Made by a program: the position numbers and the translations under genes
Notes under the pieces: model-generated
Databases searched by the model: none
Told to the model about the DNA's origin: nothing
Seen by the model: only the letters and a program-made list of their open reading frames with translations
Source of the DNA: Melampsora larici-populina 98AG31
Lineage: Eukaryota > Basidiomycota > Pucciniomycetes > Pucciniales > Melampsoraceae
DNA length: 64,000 bases
Reading direction: 5' to 3'
Assembly: GCF_000204055.1 (NCBI RefSeq)
Contig: NW_006768788.1
Location: forward strand, 571,115-635,114
Shown: positions 11,420-23,281 of the stretch, piece after piece
Position numbering within the stretch: the first letter of the stretch is position 1
Layout: every line of letters starts with the position of its first letter

Positions 11420-13143
11420 GGAAATGATTTCAATCCGGCTGAGATCCGGGGGAATGGGTAGAAAAGGAAAGAAGAATGTGAGCTAAAGGACTCTAGTAGA
11501 GTCTAGACTGCTAAAGGAGAGTAGATGACGAGCTATTCAGTCATTCGTTCACCCTCATGAGTCATTCCTGCCAAGTTCACTGTTTGTACTGTACAAATTC
11601 CCTTGAACAGCCTTGAACAGCCTTGAACTCACGATTGACTTGTCACGCTCAAGCAAAGGGATGAGAAGGGATGTTCAGAATCGATGGCAGTGGCTGATGT
11701 TGTATTTATGTACATACATGTTCACCATCCTAATCGAACACTTGTTGACTACATAAATTTTTTGTCCGAGCTTCCTTGAACTATGTCTGGTGCCCACCCG
11801 GGCGGTATAGGAGGTATACCGTATACATACATACGTCTTGCAGTCAATATGGTGGCACTGCTCACAATTTAACTGCTCACTGTGTTCAACCCCCACCGAA
11901 TCCCTCATGAGTCATGGGTGATTTTGTAATGCGCTCCGAGTCCAGCGTTGAGTTTGGTGATTTCGCCTCTCTTTGATTCAGTTCATGTAATACTCACAGT
12001 CACCTCTTACAACACATGCTATTGCAAACTCGGAAGGACAAGGATACATACGTGACGCCGAGTCGCGGGACTCTCCAGTCATCGGCATCTATCAAACCTC
12101 AAACCGCTGGGACATCGTATGGGAGATTGCTGATTTCAGCTGATTGTTTGGCTTCAAATTGGTCTTCGTGATTAGAAATTCGCATAACTCTGTTCTTGTC
12201 AGACACCCTGTCACCGGCACCCTCTGTGGTGGCGTACATGTTTAGGTTTTTGAAGAAGAGCAAGCTGAGGAGGAATGCGTCCTCTGGACTCAAGTCTAAC
12301 ACCAACACTTGGAAGAAACTGAAGTGATATGAGTTAGAGCAAGTAAAGATATGCTTCGCTGAGCCCCTCACAAGCGCACGAGGGGCTTAATTAAGCTTGA
12401 AGTCAAAGCAACGGAGTGATAGCAAACCACGAGGACCTCACGCAGAAAGAACCTCCGGACCGTGCTCAAAGTGAACATAGGAATTTTAGATTTTGAGTTG
12501 CCTACTTTTTTGCATTGGATTTGCATTTTCCTCAAGATGTAATTTTACTCATCTCAATAGCAGATCTTCTTTTCAAGTGAAATGCAAAATCAAAGAAGAA
12601 GAAATATGTGGAACATGGTGAATGATGAAAGTTAGAAGGTATTCCGTCATAAGTTAAAAAACAATCCATTGGAACCATGTCTCAACAGCAATTAAAGATG
12701 TCACCAATCCATGCAAATCCCTCTGCTCGCAAGTCAGAGGCATCCTTCATGTTGTACGTGCATATTTGTACACAGACCAGACGCCCATCCTGAGGCTTTT
12801 GAGCTGCCGAGTTTTGATGAGCAAGCTTCATGGTGGCATAGGATGGCCTCTACTTTGTATTTGAGTTTCTTTTCCGAAAATAAAGAGACCGGCAGAGACA
12901 ACTTTAAAAGTGTGGCTATCTTGTGATTCTCACACTTTAGGGGCCTCTTCTAAATTTTGATGAACATCATGCTATTGCTAGTCCAACACATGTTGTCAAT
13001 TGCAATTTGCAGGCAGGCCACCAAATGCCAGCAAGGGGCTTTGTTGTATTTAAATCTTTCATTTACAAAATTGACTTCTCTAGCACAACCTGATTAATAT
13101 CTTGCACTTAACCTTTGGATATACTATAACCAACTTGTCAGTA
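11420..13143. other. intergenic, one weak open frame
   Basis: Mostly AT-rich. The minus-strand frame at 12099-12371 (contains SPEDAFLLSLLFFKNLN) could be an exon, but no partners with matching phase were found. Nothing else is supported. Confidence 0.4.
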
Positions 13144-13458
13144 GGTGCTTTCAAACTAGGAAAAAGTCGAAATGTTCACCAGAAAAATCGTCAACTGTGT
13201 AATTACAATACATGTGATACAAGACTGTAGTGCAATCATAGTTTTTCATTACATGCTTTTTTGCTCCTTCAAAATTGTGAGGCCCTACGAGGGAGGAGGA
13301 GGGAGGCCCTGGGAGGCCCCCTCCAAATACAAAGTTGAACTTTGTGATTGCACTACAGCGATGTATCAGATGTATTGTAATTACACAGTTGCGAAATAGT
13401 TACACAGTTCACATTTTTTCTTGTGAACATTTCGACTTTTTCCTAGTTTGAAAGCACC
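13144..13458. mobile_element. TA-flanked foldback element (MITE)
   Basis: Long inverted arms of roughly 110 nt begin GGTGCTTTCAAACTAGG at the left, with the complement at the right end. They share blocks reading AACTGTGTAATTACAATACAT and CTGTAGTGCAATCA. Both ends are flanked by TA. A GGGAGG-rich core (about 13280-13325) forms the loop. Non-coding. Confidence 0.8.
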
Positions 13459-13581
13459 TATTGAACAATTGGTTGGTGAACTTGAGGTTGAAGACTGGCT
13501 AAGTTAACTAAGTCCCTCCTCCAATTGCAGGTGTGCTCTGAAGTGTGTTTGATAACCAGTGGCTGGCTACTTACACTCATC

Positions 13582-13998
13582 TCAGGATGGGGGTGCGGCC
13601 TTGTAGAAAGGCGCGCCCTGGCGCGTTTTTGAAAAACGGGTGCGTCTAGGCGCCACTGGCGTGTTAGGCGTGGCCTTTCACCACGCAAAAATGAAAAAAC
13701 ATGAAAAAATGTGAAAAAAAATCAGGAAATGCATTTTAACCAACCTTAAATACATATTTGTTGCTGATAAGATAGAAGATGGATTGTTTGAAGGTCAATT
13801 GTTAATTGAAGTTGAGTCATAAAACAGCTTGGAAATGGGGTTTATAAGAAAATAAACATGAGGAAAGCCCCACTTTCTCACTATGAGGCATACAGGCTTT
13901 TGGGTGTGCCCGCCATGTTTTCAAGATGTTTAGGTGTGGTTTACGCGTAGGTGTGGCACGCGCCTTGGCACATTATTTATTTTGCACCCCCATCCTGA
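13582..13998. mobile_element. hAT-like miniature element with perfect 8-bp duplication
   Basis: Termini TCAGGATGGGGGTGC are inverted at the two ends. The flanks carry the identical 8-mer CACTCATC (13574-13581 and 13999-14006), the hAT-type target duplication. The interior holds GGCGCG/CGCGCC-rich blocks near both ends and AT-rich sequence between. Non-coding. Confidence 0.85.
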
Positions 13999-14036
13999 CA
14001 CTCATCAAATCTTAGTTGTTCTCTGATTGTGATATC

Positions 14037-14185
14037 AGTGGTATACAAACATGAAAACCCAACCTGAATACCCATGGCCAAAACCCATGACAACCCAATT
14101 GTTTTTATTGTTTTTGGGGTTTATCGGATTGTCAGGGGTTTTGTCCATGGGTTTTCAGGTTGGGTTTTCATGTTTGTGTACCGCT
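14037..14185. mobile_element. 149-bp foldback element with 3-bp duplication (ATC)
   Basis: The two halves are inverted copies of about 60 bp starting AGTGGTATACAAACATG on the left and AGCGGTACACAAACATG read from the right, then AAAACCCAACCTGAA in both. Flanks are ATC on each side (14034-14036 and 14186-14188). It shares terminal sequence and duplication length with the larger element at 21672-22722. Apparent open frames across it are repeat translations. Confidence 0.8.
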
Positions 14186-14188
14186 ATC

Positions 14189-16831
14189 CTCACTCCAAAG
14201 AATTGGAGCCTGCACAAAGCGCGGAAAAATTCCGCGCGGATTTTGAAAGTGCGGAATTCATACTGAGCTGTACAGACAGCACTCAAAGAGCACCGTCTGA
14301 ATTGGGAAGGTGGCTTCCTTCAAACACGTTTCAACCTAAGAAGAGGGTTGGGCAATAAAAACAATATGTACAAACATAGAACACTGGGTACACAACTAAA
14401 GAGACAGGGAACCGTGAGAAACAAGGTCTATCAGTGTTCTTTTGAAAGACCTCATCTCGATTGTTGATGAAAGGTCAAAAGGTTGAACCAAAAAGAAGGA
14501 AGGTCGATGTTGTTGATAACGCTTGCTCTGGTGCACAAAACAACGGTCACTCTGATATTCAGATTGTTTACAATTGACACGTATCTTTTACTCTTTCACT
14601 TGATTGGAGTCCTTTTGTTTGAAATATAAGATCAAGCATTATGTTGGTATTTGTTCTACTGTATAGTTTGTCTTACACTTGTGGTGTGTTATCTTGGAAA
14701 ATCCGAGATCAGGTAGACAGATCTATCTTGAAGCCGCATCAATTGTTTTCTAAGATCATCATCTCATGATGGATTGTTCAAGTCAATCAAGTACAACAAT
14801 TATTGTGATCAAAGTTTTGAATGATATCATTTGTTATCATTCGAGACTTTGATAATTCAGCAAGACTTTCTTTCAAGATGTTATCAGTAATAACATTGTT
14901 TCTCAATTATGCTTGGTGGATGCTGCTGAAGTGATCTGATACAATAAAGTCCGTCAAAATCGAATTGAGATCCTTACTGATCATGATCATCTTTCTTTAA
15001 TTTCAATCTGCTTCAATACAATCAGAGAGCCTGGTAATTCGGGGTGAAAAGTTGTTGGCTTGTTGAGAAGTAGCTCGGCTGGATTTTTTTTGTTGAATGA
15101 TAGGTGTGGTTGGAACAACCTGCATTGGCAGTAGCTTCAAAATGTCTTTCTGCTTTGGGATCCTGAAAACAATGTGCTCACCCCGTCTACCCTGTATGTC
15201 ACCCTGTATTTTCTGCGGTTTCCGCACTTTCCACACTTTCCGCCTTGCCTTGGGGAGGCTCCGATGCTCTCCCTCAGTCAACTGGAGTGTGGCTGTTGAT
15301 CACCAGTCACAAATGTGCCCAACACAAATATCTCACATTGGTCAGTCACTCTTTCCTGTATCTCTCATCCAATGCTATGGTACATGTGGTCCATTTGGTT
15401 CTTGCAACTTGAGAAAATGTTCTAGGCTTCCAATAGTGAGGAGGACTGTGCATATTAGCCAAGGGATAAGCTAAGAAGAATCTTGAGATCACCTCATCAA
15501 AACATTTATCTCAGTTGCATCAGTACTATATACTCATGCAAAGATCCTCCCAGAATGTTCTGTTCATCACACTTGGAATATCACTAGCCAAAGACACCTA
15601 GCAATACATCATCAGGCCCTCCCCAAATTCAAAGCCAACTAACCAGAACTTCCTGATTTATTCTTCAGAAGAGACACTAGTTTTAACTTGTGGTTTGAGT
15701 TATTTAAGTGTGAATTTTCAGGACAAATCAAGCACACCACACTGCCAGCATTAAATAGGTTCCCTGGTCGGAACAGGAGGTGGATGGAATTTGATATAAG
15801 CATGGTATGAAGCTGATCATCATGGAGGAAGTAGATGAATTGATATTCTTGCATCTGGATTCACCCCCCAAACCTCTGTACCCTGTCACAACTATTGAGA
15901 GACACATTTTGTCTCTTTTGTATTCAAGTTTTGGCTGCTGTAAAAGTTAATAGACACTAACATACTCAATCCCACATTAGCCGTTCAATCATAGTTGTTT
16001 TCTTGCAACTTTAAACCTCAACCCTAAATCTCCTTTGGATTTGTCCTCCCCCACAACACACATAGATTCTTTTCCTCATCTGGCATTGCACAGGAGGAAA
16101 AGAGTAAGTCATATCCCTTGTATTCACACTCAACCTCATTTCTAATACTATCATTAGTCTTATATTTATATAGACTTTCTTTCTTTTGTATCTGTTTCAT
16201 TTTATTAATTGTTTCTTTTCACTTCATTACACTATTTAATCTGATACTACATCAACACTAGATCAATGAGCTGAAATGCTTTTGCATCCATTCTTCACTT
16301 TTATCTTTATCTTTGAAATGAAACCATATAGGTCAGATAACCTTAGATAGTGTTATATATCATTTCTTTCTGCTTTATCATCTAACACCTTTCATCTTTC
16401 CTATGTCTGGTTTGTTATAATTATCTGGTTGTATAGGTTAGTCATCAGGTAGTTAGTGATGTGAGGTGAAGAGAGGCTCACCTCAGGCTCTAGAAACTGT
16501 CACAGTACATCAGCAATATAGATATGTACCTCAATGGGTTTCTTTACTTTTCAACCACAACAGGGCTCAGAGTTTTGGGTAGGTAAAGAGGCAGGACCTC
16601 TCTGCTTACTAATACCACACCAACTCTGGTTCAACTTTCATGCCTGAAAGCCAAAAGCACCTACAACTTGAGTGAAATGTGTGTGCTCCAAAACTTCAAT
16701 CCTTGAATGTGGCCCAACAGTCTATTGTGTATGATGCCAAGCTTTTCCATTTTGAAGCAACAACTCAAAAACACACCTACTGTGACATTAAGAAGAAAAG
16801 CATCTTTGCCATTCTTCTTGATATCTCCCTA
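14189..16831. other. intergenic, no supported gene
   Basis: AT-rich. Short frames at 15003-15281 (minus) and 15097-15474 (plus) overlap each other and show no domain or exon chain. CT-rich stretches at 16050-16400 look like untranslated or intronic sequence. No RNA gene seen. Confidence 0.45.
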
Positions 16832-16943
16832 CACTGTGCCCGTGGAGGGCGCCCTAGACGTCAGGGGCCCTCAAGAGTACAAAGGGAAGCCTTTGTACTT
16901 GTTGGAGCCCCCAACGTCTGGGATGCTCTCCACGGGCATAGTG
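16832..16943. mobile_element. 112-bp CACTA-type palindromic miniature
   Basis: The whole element is an inverted repeat: the left arm starts CACTGTGCCCGTGGAG and the right arm, read on the other strand, CACTATGCCCGTGGAG. Arms of about 53 nt flank a short core. CTA lies on both sides (16829-16831 and 16944-16946), matching the 3-bp duplication of CACTA elements. Non-coding. Confidence 0.8.
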
Positions 16944-16946
16944 CTA

Positions 16947-17712
16947 TGACTTCTGGTAATGTCAAGCGGGCAGGCCTGTCTATAATCTAGTTGGTTTTGT
17001 ATTGGCAAGCTATTGTCAATCCAAGTTTATGTTTTGCCAAAACCCAAATACCACTTGGCAAAGATCACCCCTCTGTAAGAGGCCATCACGTCATCACCAT
17101 GTTGTATTCCTTGCAAGGATTTATTGGCTTGAACCAATGCATGAAGCGATGAATATAAAATTAGTTTTGAAAAGTAGGGGTTTATACACTTGATTGATTT
17201 TCTTGAAGGCTTCTTTGGACTGTGATATGTGGCCACTTTTCATTTGATAGTCATCAAGGTATCTTTTATTTAACTTGGTCCAATTTATGGCTGACATGGT
17301 GCAGTTGGGAAGTGATGGCTTGGACATCACACCATTATAACAAGCATGTTCTGATACTGGGTATATACACACAGCCACACTCATATTCCCTTGTCATGTC
17401 TTGTAGCTTCCATAGCAACTTCTATAACCAAGATTTTCTTGTGGTGTGGAATGTCAAAAGGCAGATCCTCATATCATAGAGAGATGCTACAAATGACATA
17501 CAGACAATCAATTCAATAAATGTAAAGCCTTTGTACCCTTTTTTTGTAGTAGGTGTGAGTTCAAGTGCCTCAACACACCCTACAACACACCCTACAAACC
17601 CTATGTACATCTGAAAAAGGGAGTGCATGCACTATTTTTGCCAAGGCAGCTCATGTTTAAGAAGGGGTTTTCAAGGAAGCCACAATCAACAGGTTTTGAA
17701 CAATATTCATCA
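16947..17712. other. 3' flank of the deacetylase gene, no supported gene
   Basis: Between the miniature element and the stop codon of the histone deacetylase gene. Only short overlapping frames; presumably the downstream untranslated region and spacer. Confidence 0.4.
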
Positions 17713-19443
17713 TCATTTGAGCTCCAACTTGGTGTATCTGGCCTCCAATATTTCCAAATGTGGTTTGATTGAAGAACATGTTTTTTGAAACTCTTCATCA
17801 CTTTTGGTGCTTGAAAGGAATTTTGATGAATGAAGAGCAGGGACATCAAGAGTAAAGGAAGGACCATATTCCATATAGATATCAACTTCTGAGGGAATAT
17901 CTGTACTCAATGAACAAGTTCGTGCAAGCTGATTGGACAATTGAGTATCAGAAATATAAGTGGACGAAGTTTAAATATGATTCATTGAGATAAGAAAGTA
18001 AATCCTGTACTTACAGCAATGGATGTGAAGTAAGCCCATGCCCTAGCTGCATTTGCACGACGATAACCTCCTCCTCCCAATAGCAAAACTTTACACTTTA
18101 TCAACCTAGATTGACGAATGATATCGTTCAAGCAATTTCCCATCTCTTCAAGCCCAAGTCCCCAATGAGACCCACCTATCGGATCACCAGCCAATCCATC
18201 TACTCCACATTGTACCACTACAGCGTCCGGCTTATAGAGATTGATGATGGGTAGAAGGAATTGTGAAGAGACATGAGTAAGTTGACCAGGGCTCGAGATA
18301 GGAATGTTGAGTGCATGCGAGGAAGCAGGTGAAGGAGGGGAGGGACCTGAGTCAGAAGAACTGCCTGTAAGCGGATAAAATCCACCTTCTGGATCATGAC
18401 AGTGAATTGAGACAGTCAAGACGCGTGAAGTTGAATGAAAAGCCATCTCTACGCCTGCGATCGAAAAAAAAACATCAACCCAATGGATTCGAGTTGTACA
18501 ACGGTTCCAACACGTCCATAGGCAAAAAAGCTTACCATCACCATGATGAACATCTAAATCAAGATACAAAACTCGATCAATCTTAGTTTGAGTCTTGTCT
18601 ATTGGTGGCCGACGAAGTTCCATGATTGCTAAAACAATGTCATTGACATAGCAAAAACCGGATGCCTTTGCTTGTTGGGCATGATGCCTGAAGAATCCAA
18701 ATCATGAGCGAAAAGTGCACAATCATCAGTTGAAACAACATTGAGCCACATAGGAAAGTCAATTGAAAGCTGTCTTACCGACCGCCATCCCAAACCATAC
18801 CGATATCGGCTCGTCCTTCACGTAGTTCGCGTGAGATTTGAAGTGAAGCCCCAGCCACTGCTTGAACGTACTCCGCTAATTCAGGAAAATATGGACAATC
18901 CTGATAGATAGTAGACATAATCGGTGTTTTTGAGTATAGCCGACATTTTCAGAATCATTCGCGAGTTGACACACACGTGTTCAAGACCGAAAGTAGATCG
19001 TCCTCCTTGTGATCCTATTCGTCTACGCTTTCGATGAGTTTCTTTTAATGCATGTGTTGACTGGCTCGAGTCGTTCGAATCATCTTCGCTGCCGCTGCTC
19101 GCGGATGATTGGTCACTGTCCGCATCTGACTTGGAGTCAAGGACACGGTCTGAGGAAAGCCATACTATCAGGGATGCCCGCCGATTGGAAAGTTCATTGT
19201 CTTACCGACATATTCAGGATCGTGAAATGATTCTAATTCTTCACGCCCTGCTAGTCCAGTAGGCAGCACGCGAGCTCGGCTGAGGGGGTCGATGGCCGAA
19301 CCAGTGTCGAGTAGGTCTAAGGATTCGATCAGATTGTGAACGGCGGAGGAACGTCCAATATTGGAAGGTAATTGATCGATGGAGCGAAACGATTTAGGAC
19401 GCGCATAGACACATCTCGGTGAGGCACTTGGCAAGGATTCCAT
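17713..19443 (-). CDS. class I histone deacetylase (HDAC8/HOS1-like)
   Basis: Zinc-dependent removal of acetyl groups from lysines, mainly on histones, expected in nucleus or cytoplasm. Six exons fit in phase: 19443-19206, 19149-18977, 18900-18779, 18687-18536, 18454-18015 and 17928-17713, giving 446 aa. Start ATG at 19443. Catalytic signatures are complete: the GGRHHA His pair (about residues 179-180), zinc ligands in DLDVHHGDG (Asp223, His225), a third ligand in CGVDGLAGDP (Asp314), and the catalytic Tyr in LLLGGGGY (Tyr359). An acidic Ser-rich insert (about residues 80-120) and a Ser/Pro-rich loop (about 260-275) are lineage additions. The AGDP sequence and the C-terminal GPSFTL motif resemble HDAC8-type enzymes. 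It lies 266 bp downstream of the reductase gene on the same strand. The assignment to HOS1 rather than another class I member is inference. Confidence 0.9.
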
Positions 19444-19709
19444 CTTCCCGTTGGCAGTGGCCACATCCCACACAAGCGAGAGACGGTCACAACCAAATTA
19501 CAGTTACAGTACCATTCTATTTACACAAAGAAAACGTCATCAGGACCAGTCTTTGATCCATTCCAAAGCGGAAGACCCCGGTGGTTCATCTCACACGGCA
19601 TCGAAGTCTTGATACATCAAACATCAACAAATATTGCACGCCTTTACAACTAATCTCGGATTTTATGGAGTTTCAACATGTATTTGATGAAGGTATACAG
19701 ACACAAAAG

Positions 19710-20857
19710 CTACAATATTCCTGGGATGATAGCCCTTCTTTTTTTGGGAATAGCATCTCCAAACTTATCTCGGTACCAATGATGAGTTCGAACTGCCCGA
19801 GGTATCAGAACACCTACCATAGCTAGGAAAAATAAACCGGGTGGTGAGTCATAGATACTGAGATCGCAGACGGTGTTTGTCGGTTCCAGGTGTTGAAAAC
19901 AGATGGATGCAGCATTTGCGAACGAGAACCACTCTAGCAGTTCTGATAGATAATTTGGACAAGATACGCCTCCAAGGGGTAAAGAATATAGAAAACCGTG
20001 AGGGACGCTATATTTTCCTGTGCCAATCGATGATCGACGTAGACCATAGAGTATTTCATCATGAATGATGTTACTTATGAAACCTATAGCCCACCCACCC
20101 ATACATAGGTGGAACATAGCCCATGACCAAGCAGGAGAGGCTATGGTCTTGGAGGATTGGAGAGGAGCAGGTGGACATTGGCCTGAGAGCGAAGTTCCGA
20201 TCAGATACCCGTTCAAAAGATTGAACATAACGGCCATGATGGGCACTATGACGTGCATCTTGGAGCGGGAAGGGTTACGAAAGGTGGACACCACGGTTCG
20301 GTTGAAATAATGAAGTAGAAAAGCTAGTAAAAGGATGAGACGGCCAGTCGGTAGAGTCCAAATACGACGCAGGTCGAAGTTGTAATCGCCATGAGAGTTG
20401 CTATCCATAGAAGCTGCCATAAGACAAGTCACAGGGCTGACGAGCTCCATCAAAAACCACGCTATGCTGCCTAGAAAACCAAGAGTGTTTCATGCACCAG
20501 TTGAACATTAACACATGTCACTCAGTCCTCGTGTTATTTGATCGGACAAAGAGGAAACTTATGAGGCAATCGACTCTTCGAGGGACCGCTTCTCACTCTA
20601 CACACCATTGACATTGAACCCTAGAGGGTTTGCGGCTCGCCCGTGTGGCGCATCTGCACGACCAAGAGTTCAAGAATCAGATAAAAACATCAGAAACACT
20701 CATGATCATCTCTATGCTGAAATTACAAACCCATGAATAACAAAACGGGAGCGACCATAGGGTACATTTTCACGATAAGTCGACACGACTGATAGAAACC
20801 TGTCGATCCTAACTGTCCACGAAGGCCAGCGGCGAAGGATGGAGGGAGGTTAAGCAT
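19710..20857 (-). CDS. 3-oxo-5-alpha-steroid 4-dehydrogenase (steroid 5-alpha-reductase family)
   Basis: Membrane oxidoreductase that reduces an enone-type double bond with NADPH, expected in the ER. Three exons fit in phase: 20857-20731, 20653-20606 and 20470-19710, giving 311 aa. Family marks are DAPHGRAANPLG (exon 2, the APxGR motif), WFLMELVSPV (exon 3 start), several hydrophobic segments, SCPNYLSELLEW and the C-terminal HHWYRDKFGDAIPKKRRAIIP. The PNYLSELLEW sequence favours the SRD5A/DET2 branch over the TSC13 enoyl-CoA reductase branch, but the natural substrate in a rust is unknown. The first ATG at 20857 gives a usual length; an upstream start was not excluded. Confidence 0.85.
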
Positions 20858-21162
20858 TTCTGAGTGAGGTACATAAACAATTTGAATGAGGTGATGGTCG
20901 CTTTTTGTAGAAGCCCTTTGAGGGGCAAACTTTTCTGAAAATTATGTACCGTAGGGTAAACTGACAAGACCCCTATGAAGTTAACACTACTACTACTTCA
21001 CAAAAAGCTAACCCGCAGTCAATGATCTCCTACACTGGAGCCAAGGTTTCCTTTATCAAAGACACAATCAAGCAATTGTTAAATATCAAAAAAAAACTTG
21101 ACTAAGTACCTTGCCCTTGGAAGGACTTGAGCAAGGGACTTAAACCAAACTCACACAGAGTT
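20858..21162. other. 5' flank of the reductase gene
   Basis: Presumed promoter and spacer. No gene, repeat or recognised element. Confidence 0.4.
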
Positions 21163-23110
21163 GGGGTTGGGCGAAAAACCGACCAACCAGTTTCTGAGTG
21201 CCATTGAGTTGCGATTCAATTTTTTAGGAATGCTCAGGAACAATTGCTAAAACTGTTGCGACAACCTAGAACACGCGCAAAGAGAAATGGAAAGGGTGTG
21301 TATTCATTTCTAATAAGCAATCAAAAAGAGAAGGAAAAACATAAAGGACAAAAAGCAGGAACTCTTACCTAGAACACGCGCAAAGAGAAATGGAAAGGGT
21401 GAAGAAGAAGCTCCCTTTCCATGCGCTGTTCTAGGCTTGTTATATACAAGGTTCTTTACGTACAAAGTAAGTAAACACATCGTTGACATGTAGATGGGTA
21501 CGATGATGGGTGAGAGCATTGATACAATCATGTTATGTACTACTAGTATATAGAATGAATTGTAGAAATGATAAACTAGGTGTGGTGAGAAGCTCTAAGG
21601 ATGAAAAGCACATCATTGATCTGTGAGACTAAAGAATACTACAACGTTCTCATGATATCGGTGTAGTTATTAGCGGTGTACAAACCTACAACCCAACATG
21701 AAAACCCATGAAAAAAACCCATGAAAACCCAACTTCTTTTTGGGTTTTTTTGACGGGTTTTTTCACATGGGTTGAATTTGGCTAGATCTGATCACCCATC
21801 AAAAGAAAAAAAATAACTGAGTCTAACGTGCCCCTTCCTTGCCAACACAACATGTCCAAACTGTCCAGAAACCTCACACAAAACAGTCTCACATCCACAG
21901 TTCCATTATTGGCTCATTGGATAGTTTCATTTTTTGTACTTTAATCGATTAACTAACAATTGAAGTTAGTTCTAGAAATCGAGTGACTTGTTTCAATCTT
22001 TTTTACCTTGATTGATTATCTTTGATCACCTTTTATTGAAAAGTATAGATCACATGGACCGATCACATGAACCAATTGAAGCTAGTTCCAGAAATTGAGT
22101 GACTCCTACTGAACTTATTAAATTTCATTCGATTTATGCTGCTCGTCTATCTGATCTGTGGTGATTTGAAGAGTTCGAAAATTAAAAAGTTCTATCTCTA
22201 TTAAAATCCAAAAACAGTCTGTCTGCTATATAAGATTGGTTTCTCTCTCTTTAGTTTTAAACTCTTGCAATATGAAGAAGTCGAGAGATCGTTTCATTTT
22301 GAAGGGAAAACATGTCTAAATCGACTTTTAAGAATTTGAGTAGACTTCCACAAGTCAGATATCGTTGTCTTGTCTAAATCGCTGTTGCTGTCATCGGCAT
22401 CGGCATCGTACTTCATGAGGGACACCATCATCGAACAAGCAATTGAATTTCGAAGGAAACCGTGGATGAGGTCATGGTGGTGGTGGATGCAAGACTAGCG
22501 ATGTGAAGTAAAATTGAAGCATCAAGTGATGGTAGGAGCTGCCCGTGTCTTGTGACTCGAGGCACATTTTAGGATGTGATGGGGGTTGAGAGGGGTTGGG
22601 GCGTTCAAACCATTCCAGGGCGACCCATCGAAAAAACCCATGAAAAAAACCCAAAAAGAAGTTGGGTTTTCATGGGTTTTTTCGATGGGTTTTCATGTTG
22701 GGTTGTAGGTTTGTACACCGCTATTCTAACAAAAACAATATCAAAGCCAACAAAAAAACTTGTCGTTCGCTTTGCTTTGCAAAAGAATCACCAAAAGTTG
22801 ACTGGTCAGCGGTGTTCTTGCTCATTCCAAAGCCCAAACAATTCAAAAACCAAAAGCACTTTGTGCCACTCAAGCCACAGAAACAACGTCTTTCCACCTT
22901 TCACAAAGCAGACCCAGGTACCACCCAGGCTCTTTCGGAGCTCAGCTCAGTTGAAAAGGCCTGTCTTCAGACCCAAACACTGACTTTGAGTGACCTGGCA
23001 GAGCAACAGGTCTGTGAAACCTGCACACAGTCGTTTCCGGCCATCTTCGACTTGCTTCGACTCCTTTCTGAAAGGCGCAAAACTGGTTGGTCGGTTTTTC
23101 ACCCAACCCC
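21163..23110. repeat. inverted repeat pair enclosing a TIR element
   Basis: The segment 21163-21193 (starts GGGGTTGGGCGAAAAACC, continues GACCAACCAGTTT) recurs inverted at 23080-23110 with one mismatch. The pair encloses the 21672-22722 element. It may mark an older non-autonomous element into which the inner one jumped; no target duplication was found. A related GGGGTTGGGTGAAA stretch occurs near 52474. Confidence 0.6.
21672..22722. mobile_element. 1.05-kb non-autonomous element with ~100-bp TIRs
   Basis: Termini AGCGGTGTACAAACCTAC are identical and inverted at both ends. The inverted arms extend for about 100 nt through AAAACCCAT repeats. Flanks are ATT on both sides (21669-21671 and 22723-22725). 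The interior has no transposase. It belongs to the same family as 14037-14185, judged by the ends and by the 3-bp duplication. Confidence 0.85.
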
Positions 23111-23281
23111 TAGTGATTGCTCACCGTCAGATCTTTTGCAGGAGTGATTCTTGCAATCCCTCTGAGAGATTCCCTACCAAATATTCCTTTCTGAAGCAAA
23201 TACCAAACATGTGCACTGAGGTCTTGTGCAGATTTTGGGCTATTTTTCTGATTAGGAAGTCAATTCCTTCTTCACTGAAAC

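Noticed and set aside
14051..14358. Two overlapping plus-strand frames with an apparent hydrophobic N-terminus
   Set aside because: Most of both frames is translated from the foldback element at 14037-14185.
22576..23147. Plus-strand open frames of 135 and 161 codons
   Set aside because: They start in the right TIR of the 21672-22722 element and overlap each other in different frames, with no domain.
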